The notes beneath the pieces were generated by a model. It had not been told where the DNA came from. It ran no database searches and saw only the letters and a program-made list of their open reading frames with translations. 64,000 nucleotides of DNA, taken from assembly GCF_031764535.1 (NCBI RefSeq), contig NZ_CP134499.1:3720001-3784000 (forward strand), written 5' to 3'. Below are positions 19,571-27,119 of this stretch, piece by piece. Each line of letters begins with the position of its first letter. Position 1 is the stretch's first letter. Made by a program: the position numbers and the translations under genes. The stretch comes from Pseudomonas sp. SG20056 (GTDB lineage Bacteria > Pseudomonadota > Gammaproteobacteria > Pseudomonadales > Pseudomonadaceae).

Positions 19571-19813
19571 CTAAGACGCGCTGCTGAGAAAGCCGGCCAA
19601 CTCATCCTTGAGGCTGACGCGCTGCATCTTCAGGCCCAACAGCAACATCTCATCCATGGCCACCCGCCCGCTTTCCGCCTCATAGATGCGCTTATCAAGC
19701 TCCTCATATTCCTCGGCCAAGCGAGCGAAATGGCCATCGCTGGACAACAAGGCGTGCAGCTGCGTCTTGAACTCGGGAAACTCGCGGTGCAACGGATGAT
19801 GTTCCAGTGGCAT
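19571..19813 (-). CDS. DUF465 (YdcH-like) small protein
   Basis: An 80-residue paralogue of the next gene downstream, with the same MPLEHHPL start, FARLAEEYEELDKRI middle and LKMQRVSLKDEL end, but without the cysteine tail. I take the ATG at 19813, which has GAGGA 7 bases upstream, rather than the in-frame codon 27 bases earlier. The two genes are about 85 bases apart and probably cotranscribed. It is predicted to be an all-helical hairpin; the function is unknown. Confidence 0.84.
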   Translation of the reverse strand: MPLEHHPLHREFPEFKTQLHALLSSDGHFARLAEEYEELDKRIYEAESGRVAMDEMLLLGLKMQRVSLKDELAGFLSSAS

Positions 19814-19950
19814 AACGGCATCCTCATGGCGGGCCTTCAACTGAGCCTAGCCCAGTCGCGCCGGCTCTGCCGAAACGCCTTGCAACACGGGCCTTAGGCG
19901 ACTTCTGCTATCGTTGCCCAAGCTTCAAACGCCATTAGCGGGAACAGGTT

Positions 19951-20697
19951 ATGAGTACAACATCAGGATGTTCGGCCTGCCGTGACGGCCAAGGGTTGGG
20001 ATTTCCCATCAGCATGGCCTTTCAGCCCATTATCAACCTGAGCACCGGAACCATATTTGCCCATGAAGCACTGGTACGCGGCAAAGCCGGTGAGTCCGCC
20101 GGCAGCCTGCTGAGCAAACTCAACAAGGACAACCTCTACTCCTTCGACCAGGCCTGCCGGATTACCGCCCTGGAATGGGCAGCCAAGCTGCAGGTGCCGG
20201 CCATGGTCTCGATCAACTTTATGCCCAACGCGGTGTACAAGCCCGAGACCTGCATCCGCGCGACACTGGAGGCGGCTAAGCGCTTCAACTTCCCGCTGCA
20301 GCGAATCATCTTTGAGGTCACCGAGCAGGAGCAGGTGCTGGATATCGACCACCTCACCGGCATCCTGCGCGCGTACCGCAAGCAGGGCTTTATGACCGCC
20401 ATCGATGACTTCGGCGCAGGCTATGCCGGGCTCAACCTGCTGGCCGACTTTCAGCCCGACCTGATCAAGCTGGACATGCAGCTGATCCGCAATATCGAGC
20501 AAGACAGCGTGCGGCAGATTCTGGTCGAAGCCGCTCTGCAGATGTGCCGCAAGCTGAATATCCGGGTGATTGCCGAAGGCATTGAAAGCCAGGGCGAGTT
20601 GCATGCATTGCGTGACATGGGCGTGGAGCTGTTCCAGGGTTACCTGCTGGCCAAACCGGCGTTCGAGTCCCTGCCCGAGGTTAACTACCCGGCCTGA
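19951..20697 (+). CDS. Stand-alone EAL-domain cyclic-di-GMP phosphodiesterase
   Basis: A 248-residue protein made almost entirely of an EAL domain, without a membrane segment or recognisable sensor domain, although the first 15 residues hold a CSAC pair. The catalytic set looks complete: EAL (HEALVRG), the metal-binding Asn in SINFMP, Glu in FEVTEQ, the DD of IDDFGAGYAG, Lys in IKLD and Glu in AEGIES. It should hydrolyse c-di-GMP to pGpG. It resembles the EAL half of E. coli BluF/YcgF. It is transcribed alone between the DUF465 pair and mscL. Confidence 0.88.
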   Translation: MSTTSGCSACRDGQGLGFPISMAFQPIINLSTGTIFAHEALVRGKAGESAGSLLSKLNKDNLYSFDQACRITALEWAAKLQVPAMVSINFMPNAVYKPETCIRATLEAAKRFNFPLQRIIFEVTEQEQVLDIDHLTGILRAYRKQGFMTAIDDFGAGYAGLNLLADFQPDLIKLDMQLIRNIEQDSVRQILVEAALQMCRKLNIRVIAEGIESQGELHALRDMGVELFQGYLLAKPAFESLPEVNYPA

Positions 20698-20764
20698 GAA
20701 GTAGCTGGCAAGCGGCGCGCGCTGGATTACACTCAGCGCAACCTCACCTACCAGGGAACGCAGC

Positions 20765-21178
20765 ATGAGCATACTCAGTGAATTCAAAGCCTTTGCCGTC
20801 AAAGGCAACGTGGTCGACATGGCCGTGGGCATCATCATCGGCGCGGCCTTCGGCAAGATCGTCTCGTCCTTTGTCGGTGACGTGGTCATGCCGCCGCTGG
20901 GCGTGCTGATTGGCGGTGTGGACTTCACTGACCTGGCCATCACCCTGAAGGCTGCCGAAGGCGATTTACCTGCTGTGGTGTTGGCCTACGGCAAATTTAT
21001 CCAGACCGTGCTCGACTTCCTGATCGTCGCATTCGCCATTTTCATGGGCATCAAGGTGCTGAACAAACTCAAGCGCGAAGAAGAAGCGGCACCCGCAGCA
21101 CCCGCGCCACCGACCAAGGATCAGGAACTGCTGAGCGAGATCCGCGACCTGCTCAAGTCGCAACAAAGCCGAGACTGA
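20765..21178 (+). CDS. mscL: Large-conductance mechanosensitive channel MscL
   Basis: A 137-residue inner membrane protein with the typical N-terminal amphipathic start ([21 protein letters not shown]), two transmembrane helices (about 15-45 and 72-100) and a charged C-terminal bundle. As a pentamer it opens under membrane tension to release solutes in osmotic downshock. Length is exactly that of E. coli MscL (136-137). A GC-rich stem (21189-21207) without a clear T run follows the stop and may aid termination. Confidence 0.96.
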   Translation: MSILSEFKAFAVKGNVVDMAVGIIIGAAFGKIVSSFVGDVVMPPLGVLIGGVDFTDLAITLKAAEGDLPAVVLAYGKFIQTVLDFLIVAFAIFMGIKVLNKLKREEEAAPAAPAPPTKDQELLSEIRDLLKSQQSRD

Positions 21179-21292
21179 CGCCCCGTGTGGAGGGCCGAGC
21201 GCCCTCCGCGTACATGATTTGTTGCAGGGCAGTCCGTTGGACTACCGCGTGTTCGTGTAAATTGGCCGCCCCTTGGCTACTTTTCCCCCTCA

Positions 21293-22318
21293 ATGACCCT
21301 CCTGATTGCGTTTGCCGTTCTATCCATCCTCGTCTCCTTTATCTGTTCCATTCTTGAAGCGGCGTTGTTGTCCCTGACGCCCAGCTATATCGCTCAGCAG
21401 AAGGCCACCAAGCCCAAGCTCTACGAGCGCTTGAAAGAACTGAAAGACAAGATCGACCAGCCTCTGGCCGCCATTCTTACGCTCAACACCGTGGCTCACA
21501 CGGTTGGCGCTACCGGCGTGGGTGCGCAGGTCACCGTCGTGTTTGGTGACGGCTACCTGGGCATTGCCTCGGCAGTGATGACGCTGCTGATTCTGGTCCT
21601 CTCGGAAATCCTGCCCAAGACCATTGGTGCGCGTTACTGGCCAACCCTGGCGCCCTTCCTGCCAAGCCTGCTGGGCGGCATGATCCTGCTGCTCAAGCCG
21701 TTTATCTTCATGTCCGACATGATCATGCGGCTATTTGGCGGCAAAGAGCCTGAGCACGACATCCGTCAGGAAATCAAAGCCTTGACCCTGCTCGGCCGCG
21801 AGGTGGGCAAGCTCGATGAAGACGAACAACGGGTCATCAGCAACATCCTCGACCTGCATGAAATCAAGCTGCGCGACATCATGACGCCACGGATTGTCTG
21901 CGAGTTTGCCGCTCCCGATGACACCCTCAGCGCATTTAAGGCGCGCGTGAAAGAGAGCCAGTTTTCCCGCTACCCGGTTATCGGTGAGGATGAAGCGCCA
22001 CTGGGCGTGGTGTTCCGTTATGACGCCCTAGGCGCCGATGCGGATGAAGCGCCGGTGTCCAGCATCCTCAAACCGCTCAAGGTGGTTTCCGACAGCATGA
22101 ACGTCGAAAACCTGATGACGCAGATGATGCATGAGCGTCAGCACATGTGCCTGGTATATGACGAGTTCGGCAGCTGGCGCGGCCTGGTGACCATGGAGGA
22201 CATCATGGAAACCATCATCGGCAAGCCGATCCTCGACGAAACCGACGACATCCCGAATATGCGCCGCTTTGCCAAGCGCCGCTGGGAGCACCGGATCAAG
22301 GCCATCCGCGAGGAATAA
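21293..22318 (+). CDS. CNNM/DUF21 membrane protein with CBS pair (hemolysin-family transporter)
   Basis: A 341-residue protein with a DUF21/CNNM membrane domain (about 1-160, three or four helices) and a cytoplasmic tandem CBS module (about 190-320; the IMTPR segment marks its start). Members move or regulate Mg2+, Co2+ or Na+, or act in membrane homeostasis; the substrate cannot be read here. The C-terminal CorC_HlyC domain of longer homologues is missing, as in the short subfamily. The ATG at 21293 lacks a visible Shine-Dalgarno sequence (pyrimidine-rich CCCCCTCA instead), so initiation may be weak or leaderless. Confidence 0.85.
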   Translation: MTLLIAFAVLSILVSFICSILEAALLSLTPSYIAQQKATKPKLYERLKELKDKIDQPLAAILTLNTVAHTVGATGVGAQVTVVFGDGYLGIASAVMTLLILVLSEILPKTIGARYWPTLAPFLPSLLGGMILLLKPFIFMSDMIMRLFGGKEPEHDIRQEIKALTLLGREVGKLDEDEQRVISNILDLHEIKLRDIMTPRIVCEFAAPDDTLSAFKARVKESQFSRYPVIGEDEAPLGVVFRYDALGADADEAPVSSILKPLKVVSDSMNVENLMTQMMHERQHMCLVYDEFGSWRGLVTMEDIMETIIGKPILDETDDIPNMRRFAKRRWEHRIKAIREE

Positions 22319-22321
22319 GCG

Positions 22322-23095
22322 CTACCAGTAGTTCTCCACCGCCACCTGCCCCGGTCGGCGGGTCAGGCTGAGCTGCAAGTCGCGCTGTTTTAGCAGCGCG
22401 CGGGTGTCGTCGATCATCTGCGGGTTGCCGCAGATCATCAGCCGCGAATGCTCAGGTTCCAGGCTCAGCCCCGCCGCCCGCTCCAGCTCGCCACTGTCCA
22501 GCAAGCTGGTGATACGCCCATGCAGGCAGCCCGGCACCTGCTCGCGGGTGACCAGCGGCAGATAGGTGAAACGATCGGCGTATTCCTGCAAATGCTCCTG
22601 CTGCATCAGCCCGTGAATCTGCTGCTGATAGGCCAGCTCGCTGGCCGTGCGCGCGCTGTACACCAGCACCACCCGGGCAAAGCGCTGCCACACGTCCAGG
22701 CCCTGCAGAATCGATAGAAACGGCGCCAGCCCCGTGCCGCTTGCCAGCAGCCAGAGGTCACGGCCATCGGCAAAGCGATCGAGGGTAAGAAAGCCCAGCG
22801 CCTGTTTTTCCACCAGCAGGCTGTCGCCGACCTGCAGCCGACTCAGCTCGGAGGTGAACTCGCCGCCTGGCACGACGATGGAGAAGAACTCAAGAAACTC
22901 ATCATGAGGCGCCGAGGCCATCGAATAGGCCCGCCAGACCACCGAGCCGTCGGCCTTTTCTACACCAAGACGGGCGAACTGCCCGGCGCGAAAGCGAAAT
23001 CCGGCATCACGCGTACAGCGCAGGCTAAACAGGCTGGGCGACCAGACCTGAATAGAAGTAAGCGTTTGCCGCGTGTACTTGTCGTCACTGGTCAT
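22322..23095 (-). CDS. fpr: Ferredoxin/flavodoxin-NADP+ reductase
   Basis: A 257-residue FAD enzyme of the E. coli Fpr type. The FAD motif RAYSMAS (about 55-61), the nucleotide motif SGTGLAPF (about 115-122) and the terminal aromatic residue (ending VENYW, as in E. coli Fpr) are present. It exchanges electrons between NADPH and ferredoxin or flavodoxin for biosynthesis and oxidative stress defence. I start it at the ATG at 23095; the frame continues upstream without family similarity. It converges on the CNNM gene with a 3-base gap and is not obviously in an operon. Pseudomonas usually carries a second, different Fpr. Confidence 0.87.
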   Translation of the reverse strand: MTSDDKYTRQTLTSIQVWSPSLFSLRCTRDAGFRFRAGQFARLGVEKADGSVVWRAYSMASAPHDEFLEFFSIVVPGGEFTSELSRLQVGDSLLVEKQALGFLTLDRFADGRDLWLLASGTGLAPFLSILQGLDVWQRFARVVLVYSARTASELAYQQQIHGLMQQEHLQEYADRFTYLPLVTREQVPGCLHGRITSLLDSGELERAAGLSLEPEHSRLMICGNPQMIDDTRALLKQRDLQLSLTRRPGQVAVENYW

Positions 23096-23201
23096 ACGAA
23101 TACCGGGCCTATGCAGATTGCACAGGCCCAGTGTGGCGTAACGCTCACCGAACAAACACCGGTAAAACCTGGGGGCTCTTGGCTTTGCCCTAAGCCCGCG
23201 C

Positions 23202-24197
23202 TTAGCGGCGGTTGACGGCCTGCGCGGCGCGTAACACATCACTGCCGATTTCCGCTTCATAGGTCTTCCACAGCGGGCTCAGTGCGGCGCGCCAGGCGGC
23301 ACGTTCATCGTCGGTCAAGGTCACCACTTTGGCATGGCCGGCGGCGATGATGCGCTCGCGATCATTGTTGTTCAGCGTTTCGGCATCCTTATTCACCGCG
23401 AAGGACACTTCATCGATGATCGCTTCCAGCTCGGTGCGGGTTTTGTAGGGAATGCTGGTCCAGAACTCCTTACTGCTGATCAGCATATAGCTCAGCGAAC
23501 CATGGTTGAGTTCACTGATAAACGGCTGCACGGTGTCGACCTTCTGGCTGGCGATATTCGACCAAGGGCCTTCGGTGCCCTGGATGGTGCCAGCCTGCAG
23601 CGCCTTGAATGCCTCTGCGAATGGCATCTTCACGGTCTTGGCACCGAGCTGGCCAAACTGCGCCTGCAACACCGACGAGGGCTGGATGCGGAAAGCCAGG
23701 TCTTTGGCATCCTCGGGCTTGCGCAGCTCGCGGCTGGAGGTCAGCTGCTTCATGCCGTTGTTCCAGTAGGCCAGGCCATAGATGCCCTGGTTGGACATGG
23801 CGTGCAGCAGCTCGCGGCTCTTGTCACGCTTCTGGAAGCGTTTGACCGCCTCCAGGTCATCGAACAGGAACGGCAGGTCAAACACCTGCAATTGCTTGGT
23901 ATACGCCTCGAACTTGGACAGCGAAGGGGCCAGCATCTGCACCTTGCCCTCGCGCAGTGCGTTGATCTCCTCGCCATCACCAAACAGCGTCGAGTTCGGG
24001 TAAACCTCAACCGCCACCTGACCGGCCAGGCGCTCTTCCACCAGCTTCTTGAACAGCAGTGCGCCCTTGCCCTTGGGGGTGTCCTCGGCCACCACATGGG
24101 AGAACTTGATCACGATGGGCGCCGTGCCTTCGGCCAGGGCCGGGCTTGCCGCGACCAGCAATGCGCTGAAGGTTAAAGACAGCAGGGACTTGAACAT
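23202..24197 (-). CDS. TRAP transporter solute-binding protein, DctP family
   Basis: A 331-residue periplasmic protein with a clear signal peptide (residues 1-22, cleavage after ALA) and a DctP fold (HVVAEDTPKG near the N-terminus, the conserved Arg in LAFRIQ that binds a substrate carboxylate, and TIQGTEGPWSN). It should bind C4-dicarboxylates or related organic acids. The ATG at 24197 has AAGG at ideal distance; ATG 24203 is two codons upstream but too close to that site. No DctQ or DctM membrane genes are adjacent, so it is an orphan binding protein that must work with a transporter encoded elsewhere or as a sensor. Confidence 0.9.
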   Translation of the reverse strand: MFKSLLSLTFSALLVAASPALAEGTAPIVIKFSHVVAEDTPKGKGALLFKKLVEERLAGQVAVEVYPNSTLFGDGEEINALREGKVQMLAPSLSKFEAYTKQLQVFDLPFLFDDLEAVKRFQKRDKSRELLHAMSNQGIYGLAYWNNGMKQLTSSRELRKPEDAKDLAFRIQPSSVLQAQFGQLGAKTVKMPFAEAFKALQAGTIQGTEGPWSNIASQKVDTVQPFISELNHGSLSYMLISSKEFWTSIPYKTRTELEAIIDEVSFAVNKDAETLNNNDRERIIAAGHAKVVTLTDDERAAWRAALSPLWKTYEAEIGSDVLRAAQAVNRR

Positions 24198-24203
24198 GGA
24201 CAT

Positions 24204-24587
24204 ACCTTTTTGCAAATAGAACGCCGTGAAGCCTGCATGGGCAGGCCTCATTGAGTGGGGGTGTGGGCTATGGATGATTCGGTGGACGCGGCAGAGTGCT
24301 GCACGGCCCTGATCATCAGGCGCTACCAGATCGCAGCCGGGCGTAGTGCTCGGGGCCTGGTTATTATTCGAATGCTGACCTTGCTGACTCATGCCTGCTG
24401 ACTGATGGGTATCAGACACGACTGAGCAGATCCACAAGGGGGCGGCATTCTTCGGCAAAGCCGCGTGCGGCACAACTGCGATTTGCTGAACCAGCTCTCA
24501 GTTCCGAGACTTTTCCGCCACTTGCACCGACAATAGCGACCAACTGCACTTTTTATCGCGCCCTTGCGGCCTGCACCCGAGTTTTCC
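24204..24587. other. Divergent intergenic region dctP-rlmG
   Basis: This 384-base gap separates the divergent dctP and rlmG genes. I see no credible coding frame, sigma-54 GG-N10-GC promoter or terminator; promoters for both genes must lie here. The short sequence CATGGGCAGGCCTCA near dctP is GC-rich but not a clear palindrome. Confidence 0.6.
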
Positions 24588-25712
24588 ATGCCTGTGTTCA
24601 GCACCCCGTTCGCCCAACTCGACCTGCTTCGTCAACCCGACCAGCCCCACGAGCCGCTGCAGGCCTTCGATGCGGCGGACGAATACCTCCTAAACCATCT
24701 GCATGAACAAGGGCTGACGAGCAGCACGCGCGTATTGGTGCTGAATGACAGCTTCGGTGCCCTGGCGGCCAGCCTCGCTGGGCAGGCGCACGTGACCAGC
24801 AGTGGAGACTCACACCTCGGCCACCTGGGCTTGCAGGTCAACCTGCTGCGCAATCAGTTGCCTACGGATGCCGTGACGTTTATACCGGCCAGCGCAGTCG
24901 CCCAGGGGCCGTTTGACGTGGTACTGATTCGCGTACCGAAAACCCTGGCGCTGCTGGAGGAGCAACTGATTCGCCTGCACGGCCAGCTCGCCCCAAACGC
25001 GCAGGTGATTGCCACCGCCATGGTCAAACACCTGCCGCGTGCTGCCGGTGATCTGCTGGAGAAATATATCGGCCCGGTGCAAGCCTCACTGGCGGTGAAA
25101 AAAGCCCGCCTGCTGTTTGCCACCCCTGAAGCCAAGCCTGCGCCCGTATCGCCCTACCCGACGCGTTATCGCCTGGAAAAACCGGCTATCGAGCTGCTTA
25201 ACCACGCCAATGTGTTCTGCCGCGAAGACCTGGATATCGGCACCCGCGCCTTCCTCCCGCACCTGCCCAAACACCTCAGCCGCGTGCGCGTGGCTGACCT
25301 CGGTTGCGGCAACGGCGTGCTCGGCATTGCCTATGCGCTGGGCAGCCCGCAGGCCGAGCTGACGCTGGTGGATGAGTCGTATATGGCAGTGCAATCGGCC
25401 GAGGAAAACTGGCGTGCAGCGCTGGGCGAACGCCCGGTCGAAATCCGCGCTGGCGATGGCCTGGCCGAGCAGACGGCTGACTCGCTGGATCTGGTGCTGT
25501 GCAATCCGCCGTTCCACCAGCAACAGGTGGTCGGTGACTTCCTCGCCTGGCGCATGTTCCAGCAGGCCCGCGCAGCCTTGGTGACCGGCGGCGAACTGTG
25601 GATCGTCGGCAACCGCCACCTGGGCTACCACGCCAAGCTGAAACGCCTATTTCGCGGTGTAGAGCAGGTGGCGGCGACGCCGAAGTTTGTGGTGCTTAAA
25701 GCAATCAAATAA
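24588..25712 (+). CDS. rlmG: 23S rRNA (guanine1835-N2)-methyltransferase
   Basis: A 374-residue RlmG homologue with the usual tandem arrangement: an N-terminal degenerate methyltransferase-like domain (about 1-180) that binds RNA and a C-terminal SAM-dependent domain with motif I DLGCGNGVLG (about 230) and the amino-methylation motif NPPF (about 309). It methylates N2 of G1835 in 23S rRNA. The start is ATG 24588 (MPVFSTPFAQ); the frame continues 8 codons upstream without a ribosome-binding site. A REP-like inverted repeat follows. Confidence 0.92.
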   Translation: MPVFSTPFAQLDLLRQPDQPHEPLQAFDAADEYLLNHLHEQGLTSSTRVLVLNDSFGALAASLAGQAHVTSSGDSHLGHLGLQVNLLRNQLPTDAVTFIPASAVAQGPFDVVLIRVPKTLALLEEQLIRLHGQLAPNAQVIATAMVKHLPRAAGDLLEKYIGPVQASLAVKKARLLFATPEAKPAPVSPYPTRYRLEKPAIELLNHANVFCREDLDIGTRAFLPHLPKHLSRVRVADLGCGNGVLGIAYALGSPQAELTLVDESYMAVQSAEENWRAALGERPVEIRAGDGLAEQTADSLDLVLCNPPFHQQQVVGDFLAWRMFQQARAALVTGGELWIVGNRHLGYHAKLKRLFRGVEQVAATPKFVVLKAIK

Positions 25713-25731
25713 GCGCGCTGCACAGCCCGGC

Positions 25732-25790
25732 GGGAGGGGCTTTAGCCGCGATAGGCCATCAGCAAAAGCTCGCCGCTAAAGCGCCTCCTA
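25732..25790. repeat. REP-like inverted repeat
   Basis: Arms at 25732-25751 and 25770-25790 share the GGAGGGGCTTTAGCCGCGA core with two or three mismatches. The same core forms a perfect 21-bp inverted repeat at 53094-53157, so this is a second, slightly decayed copy of one REP family. It lies between the convergent rlmG and DUF2474 genes. Confidence 0.75.
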
Positions 25791-25811
25791 CAGTGATCAC
25801 CACTATCGCGC

Positions 25812-25955
25812 TTACGGCGTGCCCATCCCCGCGGCCTGCATAAACAGCCGCAGCAGATAGGACACTGCGCCCAGGGCCAGCACGCTGCCAGCCCAGATCA
25901 GCACCAGCCAGCCGAGCCGCTGCCACAGCGGTTTTTTTTCGTTTATGTCGTTCAT
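25812..25955 (-). CDS. DUF2474 small membrane protein of the cyanide-insensitive oxidase
   Basis: A 47-residue protein with one membrane helix (about residues 14-38), preceded by KKPLWQRLGW and with a polar C-terminus. This is the DUF2474 family, small single-span proteins typically encoded directly after cydB/cioB genes and thought to be accessory subunits like CydX. Start ATG 25955 has GAGAT upstream. In this genome a repeat of about 140 bases lies between cioB and this gene, unlike the tight spacing expected. Confidence 0.82.
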   Translation of the reverse strand: MNDINEKKPLWQRLGWLVLIWAGSVLALGAVSYLLRLFMQAAGMGTP

Positions 25956-25964
25956 CTTGCGATC

Positions 25965-26105
25965 TCAGAACCCATTCGAGGTCTCGCGAGCTAGAGCCAT
26001 GCAAGGCAAAAGCCGGCGAGGACGCGGAGTTTACTGCTGTAAATGAGCATCCGAGCCGGCTTTTAACGCGGCAGAGCCGACGCGCAGCAGACCGGGAGCC
26101 GAACC
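25965..26105. repeat. MITE-like palindromic repeat, copy A
   Basis: The core (25981-26092) shares with copies B (56211-56346) and C (58820-58964) the blocks CTCGCGAGCTAGAGC, CGGCGAGGA-GCGGAGTTTAC, TGTAAATGAGCAT-CCGAG and TTTTAACGC followed by GCCGACGCGCAGCAGA. Internal arms AAAAGCCGGC and GCCGGCTTTT pair perfectly, giving a long hairpin. The right edge abuts the cioB stop codon and the left edge starts 10 bases upstream of the DUF2474 start codon. No coding capacity is seen. Confidence 0.78.
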
Positions 26106-27119
26106 TCAGTGGTAGCCATCTTCTTCAGTGACCTTGCCGCGAAACACGTAATAGCTCCAGGCGGTGTACATCAGGATGAACGGGATGATGAACAGCGCGC
26201 CAACCAGGATAAAACCCTGGCTCTGCGGCGGTGCGGCGGCGTCCCAGATGCTGATCGACGGCGGGATGATATTCGGCCACAGGCTGATGCCCAGGCCGCT
26301 GTAGCCGAGGAAGATCAGTGTCAGGGTCAGCAGGAACGGTGAGTAGTTGGCGTTGCGTGCCACTGCGCGCAGCAGCGCCCAGGTGCACAGCAGCACCAGC
26401 AGCGGTACCGGCATAAACCAGAAGATATTCGGCAGGCTGAACCAGCGCTCGGCAATTTCCGTATGGGCCAGTGGTGTCCACAGGCTGACGATACCGGTGA
26501 CGCCAAGCAGCACAAACACCAGCGGCCGCGCCATATCGTGCATCTGCAGCTGCAGGCGGCCTTCGGTCTTCATGATCAGCCAGGTGCAGCCGAGCAAAGC
26601 GTAAGCGGCAATCAACGCCAGGCCGCAGAACAGCGAGAACGGCGTGAGCCAATCCAGCGCGCCGCCGACATAGACCCGGTCGACCACCTCGAAGCCATCG
26701 ATATATGCGCCCAGCGCCACGCCCTGGAAGAAGGTCGCGGTCAGCGAGCCGCCGATAAATGCCTTGTCCCAGAGGTGGCGTTTGGCAGCCTTGGCCTTGA
26801 AGCGGAATTCGAAGGCCACGCCACGGAAGATCAGCCCCAGCAGCATAAAGATCAGCGGCAGGTACAGCGCGCTGAGCACCACCGCGTAGGCCAGCGGGAA
26901 AGCGCCGAATAGCGCCGCGCCCCCGAGCACCAGCCAGGTTTCGTTACCGTCCCAGACCGGCGCCACAGTGTTCATCATTACATCGCGTTCACCTTCGCTT
27001 TTGACGAAGGGGAAGAGGATGCCGATGCCCAGATCAAAGCCGTCCATGACCACATACATCATCACCCCGAAGGCGATGATCACGGCCCAGATCAGCGAGA
27101 GATCAATGCCCATATTCAA
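26106..27119 (-). CDS. cioB: Cyanide-insensitive bd-type quinol oxidase subunit II
   Basis: A 337-residue membrane protein of the CydB family with eight or nine hydrophobic segments and the conserved start MGIDLSLIWAVIIAFGVMMY and GFDLGIGILFP. Together with CioA it forms a bd-type oxidase that reduces O2 with ubiquinol and, in Pseudomonas, resists cyanide. Its ATG overlaps the CioA stop codon by 4 bases, so the subunits are translationally coupled. Confidence 0.95.
   Translation of the reverse strand: MNMGIDLSLIWAVIIAFGVMMYVVMDGFDLGIGILFPFVKSEGERDVMMNTVAPVWDGNETWLVLGGAALFGAFPLAYAVVLSALYLPLIFMLLGLIFRGVAFEFRFKAKAAKRHLWDKAFIGGSLTATFFQGVALGAYIDGFEVVDRVYVGGALDWLTPFSLFCGLALIAAYALLGCTWLIMKTEGRLQLQMHDMARPLVFVLLGVTGIVSLWTPLAHTEIAERWFSLPNIFWFMPVPLLVLLCTWALLRAVARNANYSPFLLTLTLIFLGYSGLGISLWPNIIPPSISIWDAAAPPQSQGFILVGALFIIPFILMYTAWSYYVFRGKVTEEDGYH

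Noticed and set aside
24204..24350. Possible sigma-54 promoter for dctP
   Set aside because: The GG and GC pairs found are 14 bases apart instead of 10, so they do not fit the -24/-12 rule.
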